Shown here: positions 1 through 9,651 of the stretch, one piece after another
How positions within the stretch are numbered: position 1 is the first letter of the stretch
Layout: each line of letters opens with the position of its first letter
Source of the DNA: Geosiphon pyriformis
Lineage: Eukaryota > Glomeromycota > Glomeromycetes > Archaeosporales > Geosiphonaceae
Assembly: GCA_016748015.1 (NCBI GenBank)
Contig: JAAOMT010000386.1
Span: forward strand, 1 to 64,000
DNA length: 64,000 bases
Direction of reading: 5' to 3'
Made by a program: the position numbers and the translations under genes
The notes under the pieces: model-generated
What the model saw: only the letters and a program-made list of their open reading frames with translations
The model's database searches: none
What the model was told of the DNA's origin: nothing

Positions 1-52
<52 letters not shown>
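1..52. repeat. Poly-A run at window start
   Basis: The first 52 bases are uninterrupted A, followed by an A-rich stretch to base 87, just before the first LTR. It could be the 3' tail of a retroposon lying outside the window, or simple homopolymer growth. Nothing coding is visible in 1-87. Confidence 0.9.
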
Positions 53-55
<3 letters not shown>

Positions 56-305
56 AGAAAAAATAAATTAGTATTGTCAATTGCCATTGTTACCAGATGA
101 AATTAGAGATATTATTTAGCATGAAATTATTTTATAATTTTTATCATTAATTAGCATATAATATCATTTCAAATTATTACTTATTACATTAGCAAAAATG
201 TCCAAAATTATCATTTAATTAATAATCTAAATTATACACAACACAAATATAACTTAATTGTGATGATCAATCATGCAATACCCCAAACTATGTAACATTC
301 AAAAG

Positions 306-417
306 TTTGCCGAAATTTGTAGAAATTCACCAAAATAATTGATAGTTTACCGAAATATCTAATAATTCGCCGAAATAACTTGTAGTTTGCCAAAATGTAT
401 CTTTAGTTCAGCGAAAT
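306..417 (+). promoter_or_regulatory. Phased 20-bp motif array in LTR U3
   Basis: Six copies of an 11-base motif, roughly TTYRCCRAAAT, start at 306, 326, 346, 366, 386 and 407. The spacing is 20 bp five times except the last (21), close to two helical turns. The array ends about 50 bp upstream of the TATA box. The Gypsy-2 LTRs keep the spacing while bases differ, which suggests binding sites for a factor on one helix face. A degenerate 20-bp tandem repeat is the simpler structural description. Confidence 0.75.
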
Positions 418-467
418 TGTAGAAAATAGCAAAGTTCAAGTTTATAGAATAGTGTTACGACAAGTTG

Positions 468-474
468 TATAAAA
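468..474 (+). promoter_or_regulatory. TATA box of Gypsy-1 LTR
   Basis: TATAAAA sits 50 bp downstream of the phased array. The same box and flanks occur in both Gypsy-2 LTRs (reverse complement at 24237-24243 and 33141-33147). It probably sets the U3/R start site a short distance downstream. Confidence 0.7.
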
Positions 475-1062
475 CAAGAGCTTCTCTCTTTGAGAAAATA
501 TATCTTACTTTAGATTTATCACTTAGAACTATTCCTATACACACAAAAGAAATAAATATTAAATAATTTAAAAAAAAACCAAATTTTTTAAATTATTACA
601 CTTGGAAAATCCCCAAAACCCAACTAACGTTTTGAAATTGATTAGCTACCAATTTTAATAAACTGTTAGTAACTCCAGACCTGGATAGAAAATGTTTCTC
701 TTGACAAAATTCTATTTCTTTTATTTTTCTTTTCTTTGTTTTATTACAATCATTAGGGTAGCCTATAGACGAGATTCCTGTAGAAGAGTTTACTTTTACA
801 ACAAAGTAACTACACATTTTTTGTGAGCTTCTAGACAAGCAATTCTTGGGAAAGAGTTGACGTTTACTACAATGTAACTACATAAAGTAACTGGCACGGA
901 ATTGGCCATTCCACTCATAAGCCCAGCAATTTCAAATTATAGGAAATAATTTGAAGATAAATTCAGTTACTGGAGGTCCAACTACTTTCTGGAAACATGA
1001 ATTCACAACAAACAGACATTAACAACATTCAAGAAAAGAGACCAAAAATCTCCAGTAACATT

Positions 1063-1080
1063 TGGTGCTCTCCCATAGAA
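1063..1080 (+). other. Primer-binding site of Gypsy-1
   Basis: Two bases after the LTR end comes TGGTGCTCTCCC. The leading TGG pairs with the CCA end of a tRNA. All three LTR elements here share TGGTGCTC at this place. I cannot name the tRNA with confidence. Confidence 0.6.
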
Positions 1081-2599
1081 ACAACACAGCAAAAACAACT
1101 TCAAAGTGGCGACCACACCAGATGCAACAACTTTAGAGTATTACCAGTCAATTTACACCCACTGCAAACAAAGATTCAACATTCCAGACGGAATTGAAGT
1201 TGTCAAAAAATCAGTATACCAATATATTAAAAACTGCATCAACAATTATCTTTTTGGAAATTACAATATCTCAGAAGTTAGAAGCAACCTTTACAATAAT
1301 TTAGCACACTATTCATAGTTGGGAACTGAAGACCTTAACAGTGAAACACTTGCCACTTACTTTCACAAACTTAATTTTAACATTATCAAATACTGTGAAA
1401 AAACATATCCAGTGCAGTCTCAATACACAATTGATTTTGAATTGGAAACAGAAACAAGCAACAAAGGCAAAAACAAATTGAAGCAATACTTAAGAACCAT
1501 CTCAAATACTCCAACACTACCAGAAACAACTGCCAAACATTTACAAACACCTGAACAAAGAACCAGTTCAAAATTTCCACTTACTATCACACTTTTTCCA
1601 GCTTTACTTGCACAAGCACAAACACTTAATTCACCCTTGAATCAATTTGCAAGACCAGAAGATTTTACATCACTCAGAAGTTCTACCAGACAACAAGAAC
1701 TCCTTTAATCTAGTTCCAATCTCCTTGATTTTCTAGCTGAAAATCAAAGTGAACACTCTAAGACAGCAGCAAATAAAGAAAATAACTCTGAAATAACTGA
1801 AGAAGAATCAATAAACAGTGAAAACAAAAAAGACAAAATGACAACATACATTGCAAAAATCTCTGAATTCAATAGAGAAGATATTGAGACCAGTCCCCAA
1901 GAATGGTTCGACCAAGTTACTAAAGCTGGAGATGTAAATGGATGGAATGCTGCCAGAATGTTAAGAACAATTTCCTACTTTCTCAAAAAAACAGCAGGAG
2001 AATTGTTTGAAAACTTGGCTGTCTCATTCAATAATTGGAACACTTTTAAAGCAGCCTTTCTTGAACAGTTTACTAACAATAATATTTCTATTACCCTTCG
2101 CAATTGTTTTCGAAATATCAAACAAGAATCCTCTGAATCTGTTATGACTTATATTGGGAAATTCAACAAACTTCTTAGACAAATTCACCAACTTGAAACA
2201 AATAATTATTATTCCGATGCTCAAATCTTGAATCAATTTATCACTAGTCTAAAAGATAAACTAATTAAAAAGGTTCACCCACATGCATCAGAAGATTTAA
2301 ACTCTGCCATAAAGCATGCGAAAAGATACAAAATGGCCATGGAAAAGGCCAATCACACAAAACTTGTAAATTTGGCAATTGGAGAAACCAGCTCAGCAGC
2401 TGAGGAAAAAATTGACCAACTCACAAAGAAGGTTGAAAACTATTTTACCAATCAACAACAACAGCAACTCCAAAGATATCAACCACCCCAAAGACAAAAT
2501 CAAAATAACTTTGCACCACTTTCCAATAACCAGCCTCAGAATTGCCATTACTATGGAATCTCTGGCCACTGGAAACGAGATTGCAGAAAGCTACAATGA
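1079..2599 (+). pseudogene. gag: Gypsy-1 gag (capsid/nucleocapsid part of polyprotein)
   Basis: This is the structural part of the polyprotein that would package element RNA. The frame opens after a TAG at 1076, has no ATG until 1838, and passes a GTG at 1106 that is conserved in position in the other two complete elements. A retrotransposon-gag capsid domain lies at about 1840-2300 (landmarks EWFDQV, NGWNAA, FKAAFLEQF). A Gln-rich linker and a CCHC knuckle follow (about 2550-2584). The knuckle's second Cys is Tyr (CHYYGISGHWKRDC), so it is damaged. In-frame stops occur at 1316, about 1706 and 2597. The reading frame is conserved in Gypsy-2 upstream of 1838, so translation probably began there. 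Confidence 0.85.
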
Positions 2600-3838
2600 G
2601 ACCAACAAAATAAAAGTAATTAATGTTACCCTCCACCACAGCAATTTTATTTTCAATCACTACCACCAGCTTACTATCTACCAAGACCCCAATACCAAAA
2701 TAACTATTATCAGCCCACCCCACAGCTAATCCAACAGCAATACTAACAACCACCCACACAACATTATCAAGTACCTGCTCAAAAACTGATTACACAAAAT
2801 CAATTCACACCACAAAACCAATACCAAGTAAACAACAATAGAATCAGTTTGAACAACCAATTGGTTCTCTGAAATTCCATTCAACCAAGACCCAACCACT
2901 ACTACACTTAACCCAGTTATTTAACAATGCCAGAAGAACAGGATCTTTACCATACTGCACTCTCGGAAGGTAGAGCTGCAGCACAACAACAAAACCTTTT
3001 CTATACTCTCACCACAATCTCACCAGCCAGAATCACTGAAAATGCTAACCTTTTAGATATATTTCCTTTTGAGTTCAAAGCAAACAAGTCACCATTCCTG
3101 CTTAGCAATGCAGCCGCCAATAAACAAAAAGCAATCACAGCTATGTACACTGAAGCAGAAGTTGAAGGAAAAACAATTCACTTGATCCTAGACAGTGGAT
3201 TCACAGGAAGCATTATCACCTACCAGTTAATGCAACAGTTGAAGAGAAATGTTGACCAACCAGCTCAAATAGTAATCGTCACTGCCAATGACATGAAAAA
3301 GATCCCAGTAGAAGAAATTGACAATTTTCCGTTCACTCTTGATAGAATCACCATTCCAGTCAAAGTTCTTGTAATGGATGCACCCCAATACCAAGCTCTC
3401 GTCGGAAATGATTGGCTTCAAAAAGCCAATGCTAATCTGAATTGGGAAACACAAGAGTTAACAATCTCCTACCAAAGACAACACGCCCAGGTACCTGCCA
3501 TTTATGGTACATTCAACAAATGCTTTGAAAAAGCCCCGGCTTTTGAATTTGAATCGGAAGAAAAAAAACCCCTCATTGAAACATTCATGGCTCTTGGATC
3601 AACATCCAACTGGGCCGATAAAACAGAACAAGAACATTTTACCCCACACTCTGAACCTGAAACCTCTGGATGGAATATTTCTTACTCAAAACCTGAACCA
3701 AGAAAACAACGCCCCTATATTCCCCTTAAATGTAAGAACTGCCACAAGAAACTATCATCAATGGGAGCCTGCATTTCACCTGAAGAAGAATATGAAAATC
3801 ATACTTGTTATTACTGCAAGGCTTGCCACAGAGAATGA
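2600..3838 (+). pseudogene. Gypsy-1 linker and aspartic protease
   Basis: A Pro/Gln/Asn-rich linker with several stops leads to a retropepsin-type domain that would cleave the polyprotein. The active-site motif is LILDSGFTGSIIT, so Asp-Ser-Gly is intact, with a flap-like region after it and VGNDWL further on. In Gypsy-2 the active Asp is Asn. The frame runs on into the Cys-rich module and stops at 3836-3838. Confidence 0.85.
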
Positions 3839-4456
3839 TGGGGCCATCTAATAAAAAGGAGCAGAAAATAGGATAATACTCCTTGTTTGACTTGTGGAGA
3901 TATACTTCTGGAAGAATACAATTGGATTAATATAGCCATAAGAGGAGGAGTCTGCGATCAGACCTGCCAATATGCTTTATCAATTTCAGAAAAAGTAAAA
4001 AGAGGAACACTCTTTAATGCAGCATACAACAGTGCTTTTAACAAACTTTATCACTACCCCCATAATGCTGAGATGATTTTTGACTTAGCAATGGCATTAA
4101 TTAATGGAGCTACCAAAGAAGATGTTTATCAAATAAAAGAAGCAAAATACATTGAATACACCATGGAATTAGCTGGATTTGATTACAAAGACGAAGTAGA
4201 AGTCTACCACCAAATTGCAAGTCACACCTATCCAACCCAAGAAGCTCAAATTCAACAATTAGAGCAAATGAACATTAGGCTATGTGAAGAATGCATTATG
4301 CTTTGTGATAAACAGTGGTGTCCTGAATACTACACTCTTAGTATCCTCTTGCTCAGCGAAAATGATGAGAACAAAATTGAATTTGGAGAACCTGAAGCAA
4401 TGGAAGAAATTGAAACAACACCTATCTATCTTATCAAAAATCAGTTTGCCTTATAA
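3725..4456 (+). pseudogene. Gypsy-1 Cys-rich module between protease and dUTPase
   Basis: This segment of about 240 codons contains CKNCHKKLSSMGAC, then CYYCKACH, CLTCGD, RGGVCDQTCQY and CEECIMLCDKQWC. The paired Cys pattern suggests several zinc sites. Gypsy-2 and Gypsy-3 repeat the pattern at the same place (29230-29990 and 47385-48030). I do not recognise the family. In-frame stops lie at 3836, 3869 and 4454; the one at 3869 falls at the same place in all four Gypsy copies. A role in RNA binding or integrase-like targeting is possible but unsupported. Confidence 0.7.
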
Positions 4457-5113
4457 CTTAAATACTTCAACAACAACAGACAAGGAATAAAACCTAAAAA
4501 AGCACACGAAATTGATGCTGGATATGATCTAAGATATCCAGGCAAGGATACTCTTGTTCTCAAACCCAAATCTTTTACAAAAATCAACTTCAAAATTGCA
4601 CTCAAAATCCCACCAGGAGCAATGATTCAAATCACCTCCCGGTCCTCTCTGGCAAGCAAAGGAATCAATGTCAGAGGAGGAATAATCAATGCTGGATATA
4701 CTGGAGACATTACAGTGATGCTTCAAAATGAAATTAACAAACCATTTAAGATCAAACATGCTGAAAAAATTGCCCAAGCTATTTACCTACCCTTAATTAA
4801 CATTTCGGGTTTGCAACTAGTCAATCAAAAAAAACAATTAGGAAAAAGCAATAGAGAAACCCAAGGTTTTGGTTCAACTGGACGATTCACAGTTCCAGTT
4901 AATATAGCTCTTAACACACAAAACAAATCCCACCAGATTCTCAGACTTCTACAACTGATTACCATCTCACCCTTTGGAAAACATCCTGAAATCTACACCT
5001 GTCCAATGCCAACAACCACACAACAAATTTTTGAGTCCAATGAACAAATCTGCTTGGAACATAATATTTCAATTCTAAACATTTATATTCCAGAAGAAAC
5101 AAAAAAAGTCTGA
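4457..5113 (+). pseudogene. Gypsy-1 dUTPase-like domain
   Basis: Four of the five trimeric dUTPase motifs are easy to see: DAGYDLR (motif 1, about 4514), SRSSLASKG (motif 2, about 4640), GGIINAGYTGDI (motif 3, about 4675) and TQGFGSTGRF (motif 5, about 4860). The family hydrolyses dUTP to dUMP and keeps uracil out of DNA, including newly made cDNA. The motif 3 Asp, needed for catalysis, is Asn here, but Asp in Gypsy-2 and Gypsy-3. The domain lies between the Cys-rich module and RT. A C-terminal tail of unknown function follows and ends at a stop at 5111. Confidence 0.88.
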
Positions 5114-6723
5114 GTTATTTTTTACAACCCCAATAATTACCCCATAATTTTATTAAATAATTTAGAAATTGGAGTTATTCACAGTAATATATTTCAACAA
5201 GAATTACCCCAAACAGTCCTCAATTTCTCTGAAATTATTGGACATTCACTACCAAAAATCAATCTAAACTCCAGCTCCAAAAACTACCATGTTGTTATAG
5301 AAAAACTATCTCGAATCAACATGAAACAACTTGAACCATAACAACAGACCCAGCTCAAAAAGTTAATTGCAGAATTTGCCAATATCTTTGCTAAAAACAA
5401 CAATGACTTAAGAAGAACCAATTTGGTTCAACACCAAATTTATATAGGAAATGCCAAACTAAGAAGACAACAAGCATATCGAGTTGCTCCAGAAAGCCAC
5501 CAATTCATCTGAGAAGAAGTACAACAAATGCTTAACAATAGGATTATCCAACCCTCTATGAGTCCTTGGGCTTCACCTGTAGTGCTAGTTAAAAAGAAAA
5601 ATGGAAAGATCCGATTTTGTGTTGACTATCAACAACTCAACAGTATTACAATTGAAGACGCCTACTCTCTTCTCCAGATTGATGACATGTTAGATGCCCT
5701 TGGAAAATCCAAATACTTTTCAACACTAGATTTAGAAAGCGGTTACTGGCAAGTTGCTATGGATCCCAAAGATCGCCCCAAAACAGCATTCACCACCCAA
5801 GGCAGAAATTACGAGTTCAATGTAATGCCTTTTGGATTATGCAATGCACCAGCAATGTTTCAGAGATTAATGGATGTTGTGTACCAAAGACTTCTTTAGA
5901 AGTCAGTAGTCATTTATCTTGACAATACTGATGTTTATTCTCTATTGTTTGAATTACACTTAAAACACCTGCGAGAAGTTTTTCAACGATTACGAAAAGC
6001 AGAACTAAAACTCAATATCAAAAAATGCTACTTTGGAAAAACAAGCCTGGCCTTCCTTGGTCATATTGTTAGTAAAGATGGAATCAAACCAGACCCTGGA
6101 AAAATCAGCATTGTCAAAAACTTCAAAACTCCTCAAAACACTACAGAACTAAGAAGATTCATAGGATTAACATCCTACTATCGGAAGTTTATCAAAGAAT
6201 TTTTGGAAATTGCAAAACCCCTCAACCAGCTCACTACCAAAAACGTTGAATACAAATAGACTACTGAACACCAAAAAGCTTTTGAAATTCTCAAAGAAAA
6301 ACTGACAACAGCTCCAATTCTCACCTACCCGGATTTCAGCAACCAATTTCAACTAGCTACAGATGCTTTGTATACTGCTTTTGGTGCCATCTTATCACAA
6401 CTAGATGACAACAAAAATGAGCAAGTAATTGCTTATGCTAATAGAACATTAAAACCAGCTGAGAAAAACTACTCTGCCACAGAACTAGAAACAGCAGCCA
6501 TAATTTGGGCCCTACACCACTTCAACCTTTATCTCAGACCTAAAAAATTTGATATTATCACTGATAATATTGGACTCAAATGGCTTCAGAACAAAAATAC
6601 TCAGCTGAATGCAAAACAAACCCGATAGACAGGATTTTTAGCAAACTATTGATACATAGTACATCACAAACCAGGAAAACTCCACACTAATGTTGACTGT
6701 CTCTCCAGAATGAGACAAGATTA
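5114..6723 (+). pseudogene. pol: Gypsy-1 reverse transcriptase and RNase H
   Basis: The RT N-terminus starts near 5320. Landmarks are PSMSPWASPVVLVKKKNG, FSTLDLESGYWQVAM, VMPFGLCNAPAMFQ and FLGHIVSKDGI, all typical of Ty3/Gypsy RT. The catalytic YxDD is YLDN (about 5918-5929), so the second Asp is lost. RNase H follows (TDALYTAFGAILSQ, ELETAAIIWAL). In-frame stops occur at 5339, about 5510, about 5897, about 6257, about 6626, about 6650 and 6721. Several replace Trp seen in Gypsy-3. Confidence 0.92.
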
Positions 6724-7645
6724 GAAAACACAAAAACCAACACTCAACTTAACCAACCAAAAGAGCCAACAAACAATGAATTCAGAAAACTACAACAATC
6801 TCAAACAATATTTGGAAACATTAACAATCCCAACAGATTGGTCTCCAGATGAAAAACATCAGCTACAACAACAAGCCAAACAATATTTTCTACACAACAA
6901 CATTATTTATTATCGAAATTTCAAAAACCCAAACAAATCACTCAGATTAATACAAGAACAGAAGAAAGAGACCATATTATACAACATGCATTCAGATCCT
7001 TCATCAGCACACTTCGGAAAAGATAGCACCACCCAAAGAACACTAGAATACTACTTTTGGCCTCGAATGAGAAAAGACATTCACAAATATGTCGAATCTT
7101 GTGATAGTTGTCAAAGAAGAGGAGAAACATGCCCTACTGAACCATTAAATTCAATCAAAGTTGGACAACCTTTTGACCGAGTTGGTTTCAATTTAGTCAG
7201 ACCACTATCTATCACCACTTAAAAAAACTGTTATATTGCAGTAGCTGTAGACTATTTTACTAAATGGCCCAAAGCCAGAGCCATTCAATGAGCAGATGCA
7301 AAATCAATAGCAAATTTTATTTATGAAGACATCATTTATAGACATGAATGTCCAATTGAACTTTTATCTAATCAGGGGACACATTTTGTGAACAACCTAA
7401 TACAAAAAATTTGCGAATGATTCAATGTTAAAAGACCTCTGTCTTCACCCTACCATCCACAAACAAATGGACTTGTGGAATGTTTTAACAGAACATTATG
7501 TGAGTCATTAGCCAAAGTCTCAACCACTTTTGAGCAAGATTGGGATATCTTTATTCCATTAGTGTTACTAGCATACAGAACACTAAAACAAGATACCACA
7601 AAACACACACCATTTGATTTAACTTATGGAAGGACAGCAATATTA
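6724..7645 (+). pseudogene. Gypsy-1 integrase, truncated
   Basis: The N-terminal zinc region has HSDPSSAHFG and CDSCQ (HHCC type). The core has AVDYFTKWP (first Asp), LLSNQGTHF, where Gypsy-3 has SDQGTHF so the second catalytic Asp is lost, and NGLVECFNRTL with the Glu kept. Stops lie near 7220, 7289 and 7418. Homology ends after the Thr-Ala-Ile-Leu following YGR, at the LINE-A junction; open frame beyond 7646 is LINE sequence read in the wrong strand. Confidence 0.9.
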
Positions 7646-9428
7646 CCCAGATATTTGTATAGTATACTACTTTTGGTAATTGTAATAAGCAATTTACTAA
7701 TTTTCAAAGAAGCATTCTTAACTTTTCTATTAATAGTAATAGTCACAGTTTTGTTATTGTTAATTAAGATATTGTTAATTAAAAAAAATTTACTGGCAAT
7801 GTTTAATATATACTAAGTAACAGTCTGGCTATTTCTAATCCAAATAGTATTATCAACAAAAGCACCAGTTACAAAAAATAAAGTCATTTTTTTTATGTTT
7901 TCTACCCTTTTGTTTTAGCCACAAATCTGGTATCAATTTGGTATCTACACAAATGTTTCTGTTTTTTAACTTTACACAAAAAAAGTTTATAGAAAATTTT
8001 TTAAAAAAAGGAAGAGAATATCTTATCTTGATTGAGTCTATTATGTATTTTATAATTATTTATAAAGCCAAAATCTGTCATAACTCTATTTAATCCATTT
8101 TTATAAATGTTACCAAAAAAACTGATGAATTTTTTACACATCTTGATTCATTGCAAACTTGCTTTTAAATAGTGCCAACTAACTAAGTCATATGTCTTAT
8201 ATATGTTTTGCAAAACCAACCAAATTTTTTTATTCTTTTTTAGAGCATCTTTAATTACCAATTCAACAGCAAAAATAGAAGATTGTATTGAAGTGCCTTT
8301 TAAAACTGAAAAGTTGTCTTTGCAAAAAACACCAAACTTGCCACAAACAAAAAAAATCCGATTTAAGAAAATTTTGAAAAGAATTTTCTGAGCAGTTTCA
8401 ATTAACACAATAAGACAAATATTGGTTAAAATTTTATCTTACTCATAAGACTTAAGTATTATTAAAACTATACTTTTTTCCATAGAACTGAAACAGTATT
8501 CAGAATTAAACATGAATTCAAGAAACTTAAAAGACACTTGAAAATATCATCATCAAAATGCTTTTACAATTTATTAAAGATGCTACTCAGACCAGCAGTT
8601 TTCTTATCTGATAGATTTTTGATCATTTTAACTAACTCTTCAAAACTAATAACATTCATAATATTTGAAAAAACACTGTTTTTTATATAGCATAAAAAAA
8701 CATATTGGTTAACTCAAAGCTCAAGCAGAGCTTCAAAAACCACTTGCTTTTTGGTATAATTCTTTATGATTGCATTTATCTTAAATTTAACATTAGTAGA
8801 TTTTAATACCAGTTTATTATCAACTATTAAATAGTCCAGCACAATTTTATAAAACAATTTATTTAATATACTTTTAATTATATGGTCTTTATCTGAGCAA
8901 AAATTTTTTATTCTTTTATTAATGACATATCTTATAGCAGCAGTTTTAGCAGTTTTGTATTCATGTATTTTGGATTTATAGTAATTTTTTTTAAATTTAA
9001 ACAAACAACTAAAAATGTTTGTAGATCTAACACTATTCTAAATTATGCTTTGCACTTCAAGAGTCATATTTCTATTAATAACCAATTAAGTGTGAAGCAA
9101 AAAGTCAGTTTAAAACATATAACCAAACCTGAAAAATTTCACAACTTTGACAACCAGCAATTTCAATTTAAAAAATCTAGATGACTGCTTGCTAAAAACA
9201 CATTTGGCTTTACTGTATCAATATTTAGAAAATATTTTTTCAGCCAAATCTGTCATTATTTCTTTTAACAAATCTCATATAACATCTAAATTTTTACCAA
9301 TTTTCATCTTCAAAAATTTATTTACTATTCTCAAAAGCTTAATAAAAGAGAACTCTTTAAAATAAATTTATTTAATACTATTTACATTAATAATTTTAAA
9401 TTTTCAATAATTCTTGTTAACTTGTTTG
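7646..9428 (-). pseudogene. LINE-A ORF2, central RT part
   Basis: The peptides at 8148-8408 (AQKILFKIF, NFSVLKGTSIQSSIF, DALKKNKKIWLVLQNI) match LINE-D RT residue for residue in many places. 8714-9004 matches the region before the RT. The [YF]xDD box, FVDD in LINE-D, reads FVDN here (near 7840). Many stops and frameshifts make it non-functional. The final homologous residues, Lys-Tyr-Leu-Gly, touch the Gypsy-1 junction. Confidence 0.85.
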
Positions 9429-9430
9429 TA

Positions 9431-9460
9431 CAGGGGGATATAAAAAGTATTGAATACTTA
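9431..9460 (+). repeat. Left terminal inverted repeat of Tc1 element
   Basis: The repeat starts with CAG after the flanking TA. It contains AAAAAGTATTG followed three bases later by ACTT, matching the reverse complement of 10755-10784 with a few mismatches near the tip. Confidence 0.8.
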
Positions 9461-9651
9461 ATATAATATATAAAAAAAGCTATATATAGTAATACTATTA
9501 CTAATTTAAGCCTTAATTTTTTTTATAATTACTTATAGTTATAATTTACAAATCAACATAAATTGTATCCTTGTAAAACACAATAGTGAATCATATACAT
9601 ATATATAAAATATCAAATATTTTTGTCATAAAAAAATTTACCACATCAAAT

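Larger units (their letters stand above)
88..1060 (+). repeat. 5' LTR of Gypsy-1
   Basis: It starts TGTTACCAG and ends CAGTAACA, the usual TG...CA with a short inverted end, and is 973 bp long. It aligns along its length with the reverse complements of the two Gypsy-2 LTRs, which fixes both ends. It carries a phased motif array (306-417) and a TATA box (468). A short open frame at 596-838 on the other strand is an accident of LTR sequence. Confidence 0.9.
88..7645 (+). mobile_element. Gypsy-1: Ty3/Gypsy LTR retrotransposon, 3' truncated
   Basis: The element has a 5' LTR (88-1060), a primer-binding site and one long gag-pol frame in the order gag, protease, Cys-rich module, dUTPase-like domain, RT, RNase H, integrase. 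RT before integrase defines Ty3/Gypsy order. All coding segments from 1079 to 7645 stay in the same frame, so damage is by nonsense and missense changes, not indels. Homology to Gypsy-2 stops at about 7645 inside the integrase, where LINE-A begins. The rest of integrase, the third ORF and the 3' LTR are absent, so the right-hand target duplication cannot be checked. It is the same family as Gypsy-2 and Gypsy-4. Confidence 0.93.

Noticed and set aside
596-838. Reverse ORF of 80 codons in the Gypsy-1 LTR
   Set aside because: Lies wholly in the LTR; the matching region of the Gypsy-2 LTRs does not keep the frame.
3869-7420. Reassigned genetic code (TAG or TGA read as Trp)
   Set aside because: Gln and Arg sites also became stops, Trp codons TGG remain in use, and catalytic residues are lost in the same copies, so mutational decay explains it.
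7475-7816. Integrase frame extended to 7816
   Set aside because: After 7645 the sequence is reverse-strand LINE-A; the hydrophobic end of this frame is a junction artefact.
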